The notes below the pieces were generated by a model that worked only from the letters and a program-made list of their open reading frames with translations, was not told the origin of the DNA and did no database searches. From the NCBI RefSeq assembly GCF_014084105.1, contig NZ_CP048289.1:6581922-6645921 (forward strand): 64,000 bases of DNA. Direction: 5' to 3'. Each line of letters begins with the position of its first letter. Position 1 is the first letter of the stretch. This stretch comes from Streptacidiphilus sp. P02-A3a (lineage in GTDB: Bacteria; Actinomycetota; Actinomycetes; Streptomycetales; Streptomycetaceae). Both the position numbers and the translations under genes were made by a program. This document shows, piece after piece, positions 37,383-44,845 of this stretch.

Positions 37383-37421
37383 CCGGAGGTCCCGGTGCGC
37401 CGGGCGCACCGGGACCTCCGG
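37383..37421 (-). terminator. 18-bp perfect hairpin, second of a pair after the free SBP gene
   Basis: The core arms 37385-37400 and 37404-37419 are exact complements around a CGG loop, and two more C-G pairs extend the stem. It lies about 50 bases past the stop at 37472, directly beyond another long hairpin. Confidence 0.85.
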
Positions 37422-37425
37422 GTTG

Positions 37426-37460
37426 CCCGGGTCGCGGGCCGGACCGGCCCGCGACCCGGG
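37426..37460 (-). terminator. Long perfect hairpin immediately after the free SBP gene
   Basis: 37426-37442 and 37444-37460 are perfect 17-base complements around a single A (in practice about 15 pairs with a 5-base loop). It begins 12 bases after the stop at 37472, the standard place for a terminator or a 3' stabilising structure. Confidence 0.88.
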
Positions 37461-37471
37461 CGAGGGATGTC

Positions 37472-38602
37472 CTACTGGCCGGTCAGGGCACCGCAGTTGG
37501 CGGCGGTGGCGAAGCCGTAGTTCTTGATGTCGGTCGCGGCGGTGGTGCCGCAGATCCAGCCGGTGCTGTTGCCCTGGCCGAGGAGCTTGGTCAGGTCGAT
37601 CGGGCTGGTCGGGACCTTCGGCGCCGACGCGGTACCGGCGTTGAGGGTGACCAGGTACAGGCCCCGGATGTAGGCGGCCGGGAAGGCGCCCAGACCGGCG
37701 GTGTTGATCGTGTTCGAGGAGGTCAGCGGCGCCTTGCTGTCGATGTCGTTCAGCACCAGGGTGCCGACGTTGTCCGGGCTGGTCTTCGTGTAGGCCTGGC
37801 TGACGTAGCTGCCGCCGGAGAAGATGCCCAGGGTGTCCTTGTACCCGGTCGGGTTGCCGGTCGCGGTGTACACCGCGTTGGTGCCCTCGTTCTCCTCGAT
37901 CGGGTTGCCGTTGTAGGTGCCGTTGTCCACGCAGGTGCCGGGAGAGGCCACGTTGATGTCGGCCAGCCAGGTCGCCAGCGTGCCGGAACCGGCCTGCGGC
38001 AGCACCGGGATGATCGCGTCGGTGCTGGTGCCGCCGACCTCGTTCCAGGTCACCGGGCCGCTGTAGGTGGACTTGATCAGCGACGCGTTGCACGAGAAGA
38101 TCGCGGTCAGGTCGGCGTCGGAGAGGTTGCTGACGCCGTTGCCACCCGTGTTGGTCGCGTAGGTGATCAGGTCCTTGGCGAACAGCACCGAGGCGAGGCC
38201 GGTTCCGTCACTGGTCTTGAGCGTCCGCGAGGAGCGGGCCAGGTCGACACAGTAGTCGGTGCCGTTGGTGGCCTTGAGCTTGGCCTGGAGCTGCGTGATG
38301 CCCGGGCCGGAGCCGTTCGGGCGGGTGATGGAGCAGTTGGCGTCGTTCTTGCTGCTGATGGTGCCGTTCGCAACGCCGGTGGTGGGGTCGACCGCGTTCC
38401 AGCTGTAGAACGGGTTCGTCGGGCTCGTCGAGTTGTAGTCCGTCGAGAACTGGTTGCCGAGGAACTGGGTGGTGTCCGAACCCACCGCGACGATCGAGGT
38501 CACCGCCGGCGAGGAGGACGGGTCGGCCAGAGCCGCACCCGCTCCCGCGGCCAGGGTGGCCACGGCCAGCGACGTGATGATGACAGAGCGAAGAGCGCGC
38601 AC
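37472..38602 (-). CDS. Secreted PstS-superfamily substrate-binding protein
   Basis: 376 residues from the GTG at 38602, with AAGGAG seven bases upstream. A signal peptide (1-26, ending ALADP) lacks a lipobox cysteine and no C-terminal anchor is present, so it should be released. IVAVGSDTTQFLGNQF is the N-terminal ligand loop and PVLPQAGSGTLATWL the second; both are diverged from canonical PstS. It is the first gene of the cluster and is followed by two long hairpins, consistent with higher expression than the permeases. Phosphate binding is plausible but not shown. Confidence 0.82.
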   Translation of the reverse strand: MRALRSVIITSLAVATLAAGAGAALADPSSSPAVTSIVAVGSDTTQFLGNQFSTDYNSTSPTNPFYSWNAVDPTTGVANGTISSKNDANCSITRPNGSGPGITQLQAKLKATNGTDYCVDLARSSRTLKTSDGTGLASVLFAKDLITYATNTGGNGVSNLSDADLTAIFSCNASLIKSTYSGPVTWNEVGGTSTDAIIPVLPQAGSGTLATWLADINVASPGTCVDNGTYNGNPIEENEGTNAVYTATGNPTGYKDTLGIFSGGSYVSQAYTKTSPDNVGTLVLNDIDSKAPLTSSNTINTAGLGAFPAAYIRGLYLVTLNAGTASAPKVPTSPIDLTKLLGQGNSTGWICGTTAATDIKNYGFATAANCGALTGQ

Positions 38603-39531
38603 GCGACTTCTCCTTAAACACAGCTTCCGTGCATGGCTGTCGGGAGGCTCCGTTGCCGCGGAGCGGACCCGAATCGGTGTGTACGCCGACGGCGGTGAGT
38701 CTTGCGCCGGAAAGCGACTTCGATCACCTCGATAGATGATGCAACCATGAACAATGCTAGCCCTGATGTCTTTGGCCCCAGGGATAACTCACATGCCATT
38801 ATCAAAAAGTGATGACAAGTCAGTTGAATGGCGGCGGCGACCACCGCCCCCGGGAACCGGGTTGACCAGGCAGGACGCACCGTCCACCAGCAGTGCCGCG
38901 GCCTCCGGGCCGCCGCCGACCCCCCGGGGGCGCCATCGGTTCGTCGCCCACGGTCGCCGATGGTCCCCCAAGTCACGTTACACTATAGAGACTTGACGAC
39001 GTGTCAGTATATTTCGGCGGGTCGGCCCGCACCCCTGACCACACCCCGGGCCGCGGCCTCGGGACCGCACCCGGCATTCGGTCGACGGGCACGGGACGTC
39101 GCGGCGTAGATCGCGTACGCCATCGATATACCCGACGCCGTATCAACAGGCTTGACATGTACACAGTTTGACCCGCAGGGCCCCGTCGTTCGGCTACGTA
39201 CTGCGCCCGCACCGGGAAGCCGCACCGGGAAGCCGGATACGGACGTTGCTTTCCGGGTCTTGACTCCGGGCCGGATGAATGCCGTGCCGCTGAGTGGACG
39301 CGGACGACCACGCGCCGAACCGACACCCGCCCAGCTACGGTGAGTAGCTACCGGGGACCGCGGCCGACCCCGCCGCCGCCACCAGTCGTACCCGCACACC
39401 CGGCATAGCCGCAGCTCAGACCGGCACCAGGGCTCCAGGTTCATGGTCACAGGCTGCACCGGTATCATAACCGGCGGGTGCACGCACGCGACTTCTCCTT
39501 AGTACAGTGTTCCGTGCGATGCACTGCTTTA
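38603..39531. other. 929-bp noncoding region upstream of the SBP operon
   Basis: No convincing gene. The A/T-richer segments 38731-38825, 38976-39015 and 39110-39175 probably hold promoters. A small hairpin with loop TTGCCG (38647-38664) lies in the leader of the gene starting at 38602. TTGACA occurs at 39152-39157 without a matching -10 on the plus strand. The sequence 38731-38752, read on the minus strand, contains GTTCATGGTTG, one weak PHO-box-like 11-mer. A partial copy of the SBP leader lies at 39482-39520. Confidence 0.45.
39416..39487 (-). other. Relic copy of the SBP start region with a 23-codon reading frame
   Basis: The minus-strand stretch around 39485-39520 repeats the leader, ribosome site and GTG start found at 38600-38635: the block gcacgcgacttctcctta is identical in both and TTCCGTGC follows in each. 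From the GTG at 39487 a 23-residue frame beginning MRAPAGYD runs to the stop at 39416; the first three residues match the SBP (MRA) and then the sequences diverge. Probably a duplicated or truncated 5' end rather than a functional gene. Confidence 0.4.
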
Positions 39532-39563
39532 CCGGCCCGTCCTGTTGCCGCAGGGCGGGCCGG
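39532..39563 (-). terminator. Terminator of the peptide/SagB/exporter operon
   Basis: Arms 39532-39544 and 39551-39563 pair over 13 positions with one mismatch around the loop TTGCCG. It starts 13 bases past the stop of the MFS gene at 39576. Confidence 0.85.
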
Positions 39564-39575
39564 ATTACTTTCGGG

Positions 39576-40832
39576 TCAGTACGTGCCGGCAGCCGGACTG
39601 CCGCTGGTGCTGTCGGCCGACCGGGCGTGCCCCACCGCAAGGCCGCCGCACAGAGCCATCGTCAGCACCCCCGCGACCAGGAGCGCCGACCGGGGGCCGT
39701 ACCAACCGGCGCAACTGCCGATGAGCAGTGCCCCGACCAGTCCGCTGCCGTAGAAGGCCGACGTCTGGACGGAGAGCACGCGGCCCCGCACCTCCGGGGC
39801 GGAGCGCAGTTGCAGGCAGACGGCGGCGGTGGTGGTGAAGAACATGGACGCGGCCCCGGCGGGCACCATCAGCAGCACGAACACCGGGTAGTCCGGGGCC
39901 AGTCCGGACACCGCGCCGGTCAGTCCGGTGGCCGCGGCCGCGGCGAGGACGGTGCGGGCGCCCGGGTCCGTCCACTGTCCGGCGAGCAGCGCGCCCAGCA
40001 GGCACCCGATGGTCACCGCCGTCGGCAGCAGCGCGAATCCGGTGGCCGACAGGTGGAAGACCCGGGTCGCCATCAGCGTGTTGGTCACGGTGAACTGGAC
40101 CCCGACCGAGCCCACCACCGCCGACGCGGCGACGGTGAGCGTCAGATCGGGGCTGCGCCGCACCTCGCGCAGCCCGGGGCCGAGGCCGCCGACCCTGGCC
40201 GAGGTCGCGGTGTGCTTCGGGGCGGGGATGGTGAGCAGCACCCCGACCACGAACAGGAAGGTCACCGCGTCCACCGCGAAGATCCAACCGACCTGGGCCC
40301 AGCCGACGATCAGCCCCGCGACCAGCGGTCCGAGCACCTGGCCGATGTTGAGCAGCGCGGTGTACAGCCCCAGCGCCCGGGACAGCTTGGTCTCACCCAC
40401 CAGATCGGTCAGGAACCGCTGCCGCGCCGGGTTGTCGGCCACGGTCACCAGTCCGGAGGCGAGGGTGAGCAGGTAGATCTCCCAGATCCGCGCCATGCCG
40501 AGGAACGCCAGGGCGGCGAGGGCCGAACTCACCGCCGCCTGGGTGCTCTGCGTGGTCAGCAGGATCCGTCGGCGCGGCCAGCGGTCGGCGATCCAGCCGC
40601 CGTAGCCGCTGAACAGCAGCAGCGGACCGAGCTGGAAGGCCGCCAGCAGTCCGATCAGGGTGCCGTTGCTGCCGGTCGTCGCCGCCAGCAGCCACGCCTG
40701 GGCGACCTTGGACATGGCGTTGCCGACGCTGGAGACGAGCTGCCCGACCGCGAGGTGCCGGAAGCCGCGCATCCGCAGCGGCGCGAGGAAGCCCGGGCCC
40801 CCGGTGTCCGTGGCGGCAGGGGGTGCATGCAT
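39576..40832 (-). CDS. MFS exporter (EntS/MFS_3-like)
   Basis: 418 residues, about 12 hydrophobic helices. FRHLAVGQLVSSVGNAM, the loop GGWIADRWPRRRILL and TVADNPARQRFLTDLV are typical of the enterobactin-exporter-like branch of the major facilitator superfamily. The ATG at 40832 has GAGGA four bases upstream. It is the last gene of the peptide/SagB/dioxygenase operon, so export of the modified peptide product or self-protection is the likely role (inferred from context). Confidence 0.88.
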   Translation of the reverse strand: MHAPPAATDTGGPGFLAPLRMRGFRHLAVGQLVSSVGNAMSKVAQAWLLAATTGSNGTLIGLLAAFQLGPLLLFSGYGGWIADRWPRRRILLTTQSTQAAVSSALAALAFLGMARIWEIYLLTLASGLVTVADNPARQRFLTDLVGETKLSRALGLYTALLNIGQVLGPLVAGLIVGWAQVGWIFAVDAVTFLFVVGVLLTIPAPKHTATSARVGGLGPGLREVRRSPDLTLTVAASAVVGSVGVQFTVTNTLMATRVFHLSATGFALLPTAVTIGCLLGALLAGQWTDPGARTVLAAAAATGLTGAVSGLAPDYPVFVLLMVPAGAASMFFTTTAAVCLQLRSAPEVRGRVLSVQTSAFYGSGLVGALLIGSCAGWYGPRSALLVAGVLTMALCGGLAVGHARSADSTSGSPAAGTY

Positions 40833-40843
40833 GAGTTCCTCGT

Positions 40844-40903
40844 CGGGTGCGGAAAGGTCGGGTGCGGAAAGGCCAGGTGCGGAAAGGCCGGGTGCGGAGC
40901 GGA
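40844..40903. repeat. 15-bp tandem repeat, four copies
   Basis: Units of cgggtgcggaaaggc type begin at 40844, 40859, 40874 and 40889, with one to four changes between copies. They fill most of the gap between the dioxygenase stop and the MFS start. On the message they read as cytidine/thymidine-rich repeats just upstream of the MFS ribosome site. Confidence 0.85.
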
Positions 40904-40913
40904 GTTGTTCGGT

Positions 40914-41612
40914 TCAGGCGGCGCTGTCGAACCAGAGTCGGCGGATCACCCGGCGCCCGGTGAACGGGCGGCGTCGGTGCAGCACGGTCCAGTTGTCCAC
41001 CAGCAGGCACTCCCCCGGCCGCAGCTCCCCGGCGAAGCCGGCACCGGCGGACGCGGCCCGCACCGCCGCGTGGGCCGCCTCCAGCTCGGCGGGGGGACCC
41101 GCGGCCCGCATCCTGTCCTTCCGGTAGCGGATCCGTCGGCCGACGCCGTCCCCCGGCAGCTCTTCGAGGACCGGTGCGACCCGGTGGCCCTCCGGGGTGA
41201 GGTAGGCGGCGGGGACCGACAGCGCCGCCGCCTCGACCAGCTCGACCGGCAACAGGTCCAGACCGCCGCCGCCGTCGGCCTCCAGTACCGCGATGACCAT
41301 CCAGCGCGGCGGTACCGGCAGGAAGGTGGCGTCCGTGTGGAACCAGAAGTCCCCCTGCTCCGCCACCAGTTGGGCGTTTCCGTCGCCGGGCATGCCGATG
41401 GTGACGTCACGCAGCAGCCGGGCGCCCCCGGTGAGCTCGTCGACGGCGGCCAGCAGGCCGGTCGTCCCGGCGGCGAAGCGCACCGCGCGGACCCCCGCCC
41501 CGGTCCCGGTCGGCAGCACCGGGACCGGGGTCAGGGCCGGGGCCGGGGTCAGGGTCGGGGCCGGGGCCGGGGCCGGGCTCGGCTGCTGCTCGGTCACGCG
41601 CCGCGCCGTCAC
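40914..41612 (-). CDS. TauD/clavaminate-synthase-like Fe(II)/2-oxoglutarate dioxygenase
   Basis: 232 residues from a GTG at 41612 that overlaps the SagB stop (GTGA); a GTG at 41597 is an alternative. A Pro/Ala/Thr-rich segment of about 30 residues precedes the double-stranded beta helix. Iron ligands are in FHTDATF (His, Asp) and VLHRRRPF (His); RRVIRRLWF supplies the 2-oxoglutarate arginine. It is short for TauD (about 280) because N-terminal family residues are missing. In this operon it probably hydroxylates or desaturates the peptide made by the small repeat gene, or an amino acid derived from it. Confidence 0.82.
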   Translation of the reverse strand: MTARRVTEQQPSPAPAPAPTLTPAPALTPVPVLPTGTGAGVRAVRFAAGTTGLLAAVDELTGGARLLRDVTIGMPGDGNAQLVAEQGDFWFHTDATFLPVPPRWMVIAVLEADGGGGLDLLPVELVEAAALSVPAAYLTPEGHRVAPVLEELPGDGVGRRIRYRKDRMRAAGPPAELEAAHAAVRAASAGAGFAGELRPGECLLVDNWTVLHRRRPFTGRRVIRRLWFDSAA

Positions 41613-42712
41613 CCGGGGTACCCGAGCTTCAGGTAGTACATCGCGTCCGCGTCGCTGCCGACCTGGTCCAGCCCCAGCAGCGACGCCGCCCGGCTCTCGG
41701 CGACCGCGGGGGTCAGCCATCCGGCGAGGCCCAGCTGGTACCCGGCCTGGAGCAGCTCCTGCCCGAACTCCCCGATCTGGATCAGGAGGTTGAGGTAGGC
41801 CCGGGAGTGCCGGTACAGCCACTGGTAGCGGTCCCACTGCACGACGACGAAGACGCTCGCGCCGCCGCCGCCGATCCAGTTCTGCCCCTGGATGGTGCTC
41901 GCCAGCTCCTCGTCACTCGGATCCCCGCCGGTGGCCAGCAGCGTGTTGCGGGCCGGGTCGTACTGGTAGATCCCGCGCGGCACGCCCTCGACCCCCTGCA
42001 CCGCCACGTACACGTGCAGCCAGGTGTAGAAGGAGTTGAGCAGGTAGTACGGGTCGCCGGACGCCTTGGACCGCTCGGCCAGCCGGACGTTGGCGGTGGC
42101 GTGGTGGAGCACCGCGCCCAGCGTCCCGGCGGTGACCGGGGTGGCGGCGAACTTGCGCACGCTGCGCCTGGCCAGCATCGAGTCCAGGCTGTAGGTGATC
42201 GGCTGCTCCGGTACCGGGAGCGGGAACTCGGCGACCGGGTCGACCCGGAAGCGCTCCGGATAGCCCGCCTCGGCCTGGAAGTCCGCGATCTGGCCGCGTC
42301 GGAAGGCGGACAGCTCACTCAGCTTCGCGTCCTCGCTGACCGGTTCGACGTAGCGGAGGTCCTGCTGCGAGTAGAGCAGGTAGGCCGCCCGGGACCAGCG
42401 GTTGGACTCCCAGCGGAACATGTCCCTGGTGGCGTCCGCGTCGGCGTCCACCACCAGGCCCGAGCCGAGCGCCTGCGCGCACTCCGCCGGGGTGAAGCCC
42501 GCGGCCGCGCTCGCCTCGGCGGTGCGCGGTTCGAGGTGGAAGTGCAGCAGCTCCCAGGCCCGCGCGCCGACGGATCGCAGCCGCTCGCGGCGGGCGAGCC
42601 CCAGCGCGCACTGTTGGCCGTCGCGCTGCTCGTGGGCGAAGAACAGCGGGGAGGTGACCAGCCTGGTGGGCCGGGTGCGGTCCGGGGCGGTCGGGTCTGC
42701 GGTCGTGGTCAT
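41609..42712 (-). CDS. SagB-type flavin dehydrogenase B (nitroreductase fold)
   Basis: 367 residues from the ATG at 42712, coupled (ATGA) to the upstream SagB gene. An N-terminal region of about 110 residues looks like a winged-helix, peptide-binding domain. The C-terminal nitroreductase fold begins near LDSMLARRSVRKFAATPV (RRSxR FMN-phosphate site) and ends with a typical GLDQVGSDADAMYYLKLG strand. SagB/McbC enzymes oxidise azolines in RiPPs with FMN. No YcaO cyclodehydratase is encoded nearby, so a different oxidation is likely. Confidence 0.85.
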   Translation of the reverse strand: MTTTADPTAPDRTRPTRLVTSPLFFAHEQRDGQQCALGLARRERLRSVGARAWELLHFHLEPRTAEASAAAGFTPAECAQALGSGLVVDADADATRDMFRWESNRWSRAAYLLYSQQDLRYVEPVSEDAKLSELSAFRRGQIADFQAEAGYPERFRVDPVAEFPLPVPEQPITYSLDSMLARRSVRKFAATPVTAGTLGAVLHHATANVRLAERSKASGDPYYLLNSFYTWLHVYVAVQGVEGVPRGIYQYDPARNTLLATGGDPSDEELASTIQGQNWIGGGGASVFVVVQWDRYQWLYRHSRAYLNLLIQIGEFGQELLQAGYQLGLAGWLTPAVAESRAASLLGLDQVGSDADAMYYLKLGYPG

Positions 42713-43839
42713 ACCAGCGTCCCGAGGAAGAGAGGGGTCAGCCGCTCGACGTTGATGCCCAGCAGTGCGGCGATCTGCCGGTCGTGGAACTTCTGGTAGG
42801 TGTAGCCGCCGACGCCGAGCCGCTGGATCACCGTCCGGTACGCCATCAGGGCGTGGCCGATGTCGATGAACGGGGCCCGGGCGGAACGGGCGTCCCGGTA
42901 GCGCCACATGGCCCGCTCCACCAGCGAGCAGAACACGATCAGCCCGAACGGGCCCTCCCGGTACTTGTCGAACAGGTCGAAGCTCGCGGCCCGGAACTCG
43001 GCCGAGTGGTCGCCGCCGCGCAGTAGGTCGAGCCGGTGGTGCTCGACGTTGTAGTGGTAGGTGCCCGGCTCCAGCGGGCCCCCGGGGAACAGCGCCACGA
43101 AGGCCTCGGTGGGGTGCCGGGCGCCACCGGACGGGACGGCTTTGCGCAGGAAGTCGCCCTGGACCGCGAACGGCCGCCTGGTCCGCTCACCGAAGCAGAC
43201 GTCGAGGAGCAGCGCCAGGCCCTCGGTCCCGCGGCGCTGCTCGGGTGTCAGGGCGGCGAGCAGGGCGTCGGCCGACTCGCCCTCCGCGATCTTGCGCAGC
43301 GGGATCGCGGGTCGCGGCCCGGCGGGTTCGGCCGGTTCGGCGGGTTGGGCCGTGGTCGGCAGGTCCAGCGTGAGCGCGGGCGGCAGGCTGCGTCCGATGT
43401 ACTCCTCCATCCGGGCGTCGTCCGCGGCGAAGGCCCCCTCCTGGTCCATCTGGAGGAAGGGGTAGTCCCGGGTCGAGGAGTGGTAGCGGTAGGCCTCGTC
43501 CCAGTCGAAGGAGCGCCAGGCGGCCGCCTGCGCGGGCACGTCGCCGACCGGTACCAGCAGCCCCTCCTCGCTCAGCGCGGACCACAGCGCGTCGGTGATC
43601 GGCCGCAGGCTCTCCTGCGCCGCCCAGCGGGCGGTGATCTCCGCCCGGGTGCCCCGGTCCGGCAGCAGGGTGATGGCCAGCGAGACCCGTGGGTCGCGCA
43701 GGACCAGCGGGGGCCGCGCCGAGGCGGTCTCGGCCACCATGACCCGGGCGGCGCCCTCGGTCGGCGCCAGCGGGTAGACGAGCAGTTCGGGATGCGGTGC
43801 GTAGGACTGGTCTGCGCCCGGCGGCGCCTCGATGGTCAT
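42709..43839 (-). CDS. SagB-type flavin dehydrogenase A with N-terminal domain
   Basis: 376 residues from the ATG at 43839, with GAAGGAGG about eleven bases upstream. Residues 1-110 contain a region (DPRVSLAITLLPDRG then ALWSALSEEGLLVP) resembling the winged-helix domains that bind leader peptides. KAVPSGGARHPTEAFVALF is the diagnostic SagB/McbC motif; the end (HDRQIAALLGI then LFLGTLV) is typical. It differs clearly from the second SagB protein, so the two may form a heteromer. Located directly after the repeat-peptide gene. Confidence 0.87.
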   Translation of the reverse strand: MTIEAPPGADQSYAPHPELLVYPLAPTEGAARVMVAETASARPPLVLRDPRVSLAITLLPDRGTRAEITARWAAQESLRPITDALWSALSEEGLLVPVGDVPAQAAAWRSFDWDEAYRYHSSTRDYPFLQMDQEGAFAADDARMEEYIGRSLPPALTLDLPTTAQPAEPAEPAGPRPAIPLRKIAEGESADALLAALTPEQRRGTEGLALLLDVCFGERTRRPFAVQGDFLRKAVPSGGARHPTEAFVALFPGGPLEPGTYHYNVEHHRLDLLRGGDHSAEFRAASFDLFDKYREGPFGLIVFCSLVERAMWRYRDARSARAPFIDIGHALMAYRTVIQRLGVGGYTYQKFHDRQIAALLGINVERLTPLFLGTLV

Positions 43840-43917
43840 GCGGTGGCGGACCTCCTTCGTCGGATCGGGCTGGGTCGGGGGGAGTGGGGGTCTGTGGCGT
43901 GGCTCCGGGACGGGGGT

Positions 43918-43956
43918 GGCCCGGGCCGGCACCGGACGGTGGGGCCGGCCCGGGCC
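43918..43956 (-). terminator. 13-bp hairpin between the peptide gene and the SagB genes
   Basis: Arms 43918-43930 and 43944-43956 are exact complements with a 13-base loop. It starts seven bases after the peptide stop. In RiPP operons such structures commonly limit readthrough so that precursor is made in excess over the enzymes. Confidence 0.7.
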
Positions 43957-43962
43957 GGTCGT

Positions 43963-44160
43963 TCAGCGGGTGGCGCCGTGCTCGGTGTAGACGCCCGGGT
44001 CGTTGCCGTTCTGGATGAGCGCGGCACGGACCGCGCCCTCCGGCGCCCGCTCGACCAGTGCGGCGCCGTGCTCGGTGTAGACGCCCGGGTCGTTGCCGTT
44101 CTGGATCAGGGCGGCGCGGACCGCGCCCTCCGGGGCCCGCTCAACGAGGGTTTCGGACAT
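43963..44160 (-). CDS. Candidate RiPP precursor peptide built from two identical 29-residue units
   Basis: 65 residues. After MSET come two copies of a unit that begins LVERAPEGAVRAALIQ and ends NGNDPGVYTEHGA (residues 5-33 and 35-63), joined by one Ala and ending Thr-Arg. GAGAGGA lies seven bases before the ATG. It has no signal peptide and no cysteine. Each unit has an Arg/Glu/Ala amphipathic half, which could act as a recognition helix, and a Gly/Asn/Asp/Tyr/His half which could be the modified core. Neighbours are a methyltransferase upstream, then two SagB-type oxidases, a 2-oxoglutarate dioxygenase and an exporter. Not recognised as a member of a described precursor family; a non-precursor scaffold role is the main alternative. 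Confidence 0.75.
   Translation of the reverse strand: MSETLVERAPEGAVRAALIQNGNDPGVYTEHGAALVERAPEGAVRAALIQNGNDPGVYTEHGATR
43972..44148 (-). repeat. Two tandem 87-bp coding units (period 90 bp)
   Basis: Unit 1 is 44062-44148 and unit 2 is 43972-44058. They encode identical peptides. Codon-by-codon comparison shows six silent differences, all in the first 14 codons, while the last 15 codons (44062-44106 versus 43972-44016) are identical at every base. Confidence 0.95.
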
Positions 44161-44236
44161 TGCTGTTCCTCTCCGGGATGGGATGGGTGAGCCGTCCCGC
44201 AGCCGGATGCGGCGGGAGCATGTGGGGGGCGCGCCG

Positions 44237-44845
44237 TCAGGGGCGCTGCCAGCTGCCGTAGACGATGCGGTGGTCGTGCTCGGGACTGCCGCCGTGCGCG
44301 TGGGTCACCTCGCGGCTCCATGCCGTCGTGGCCGTCCGGCCGAGGTCGGCCAGTACCGCCTCCACCAGGCCGCGGCCGGGCAGATAGGCCTCTTCGTAGG
44401 TCAGCGGCACCTCGTCGCAGATCCAGCTCAGCGCCAGCGGCGCGTCAGGGGTGCCCAGGGCGTCCGCGGCCGCGAGCATCCGGCGGACGCCGTCGGCGCT
44501 GCCCGCGTAGTGCAGGACGCCCAGGAGCAGGACGCCGTCATAGCGGCGCTGCTGCGGGATGTCCGCCAGGTCGGCCTTCCGCAGTTCCAGGGAGCCGCCG
44601 TCGGGCAGTGGTCGGCGACCGCCGGTGGCTGCCCGGTCGGGCAGGTCGAGGTCGATGCCGAGGACGTGGTGCCGCCCCCGCCCGGCCAGCCACCGGCCGA
44701 CCGCGCCGTCCCCGCAGCCGATGTCGAGGACGGCGGAGCCGCTCGGCAGGGCGAGGACGGGTTCGATGACCCGGTGCATATGGGTGTTGAACGGACGGGC
44801 GGCGGCGGAGCGGGTGTCGTGGGAGCTGCGGACGGACTGGTTCAT
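44237..44845 (-). CDS. Class I SAM-dependent methyltransferase
   Basis: 202 residues. VLDIGCGDGAVGRWL is the SAM motif I, ELRKADLADIP motif II/acidic region and YDGVLLLGVLHYAG motif IV. The short size and lack of an extra N-terminal domain fit a small-molecule or peptide methyltransferase. First gene of the peptide/SagB operon, 76 bp upstream of the precursor gene, so the modified peptide (for example an O- or N-methylation) is the probable substrate. The leader is A/T-rich and GCAGGGG precedes the start. Confidence 0.87.
   Translation of the reverse strand: MNQSVRSSHDTRSAAARPFNTHMHRVIEPVLALPSGSAVLDIGCGDGAVGRWLAGRGRHHVLGIDLDLPDRAATGGRRPLPDGGSLELRKADLADIPQQRRYDGVLLLGVLHYAGSADGVRRMLAAADALGTPDAPLALSWICDEVPLTYEEAYLPGRGLVEAVLADLGRTATTAWSREVTHAHGGSPEHDHRIVYGSWQRP

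Noticed and set aside
38731..38752. PHO box controlling the Pst-like operon
   Set aside because: Only one 11-mer resembles the consensus; a PHO box needs at least two good direct repeats, and none was found.
39004..39483. Minus-strand 159-residue frame upstream of the SBP operon
   Set aside because: No ribosome site or recognised domain; codon use does not fit and it spans promoter-like A/T-rich stretches.
41609..44160. Classical thiazole/oxazole-modified microcin cluster
   Set aside because: The peptide has no Cys, only one Thr per unit core, and no YcaO cyclodehydratase gene is in the window.
43036..44190. Plus-strand open frame covering the peptide gene and SagB A
   Set aside because: Antisense shadow without family motifs. 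The minus-strand peptide has a ribosome site and only silent differences between its repeats.
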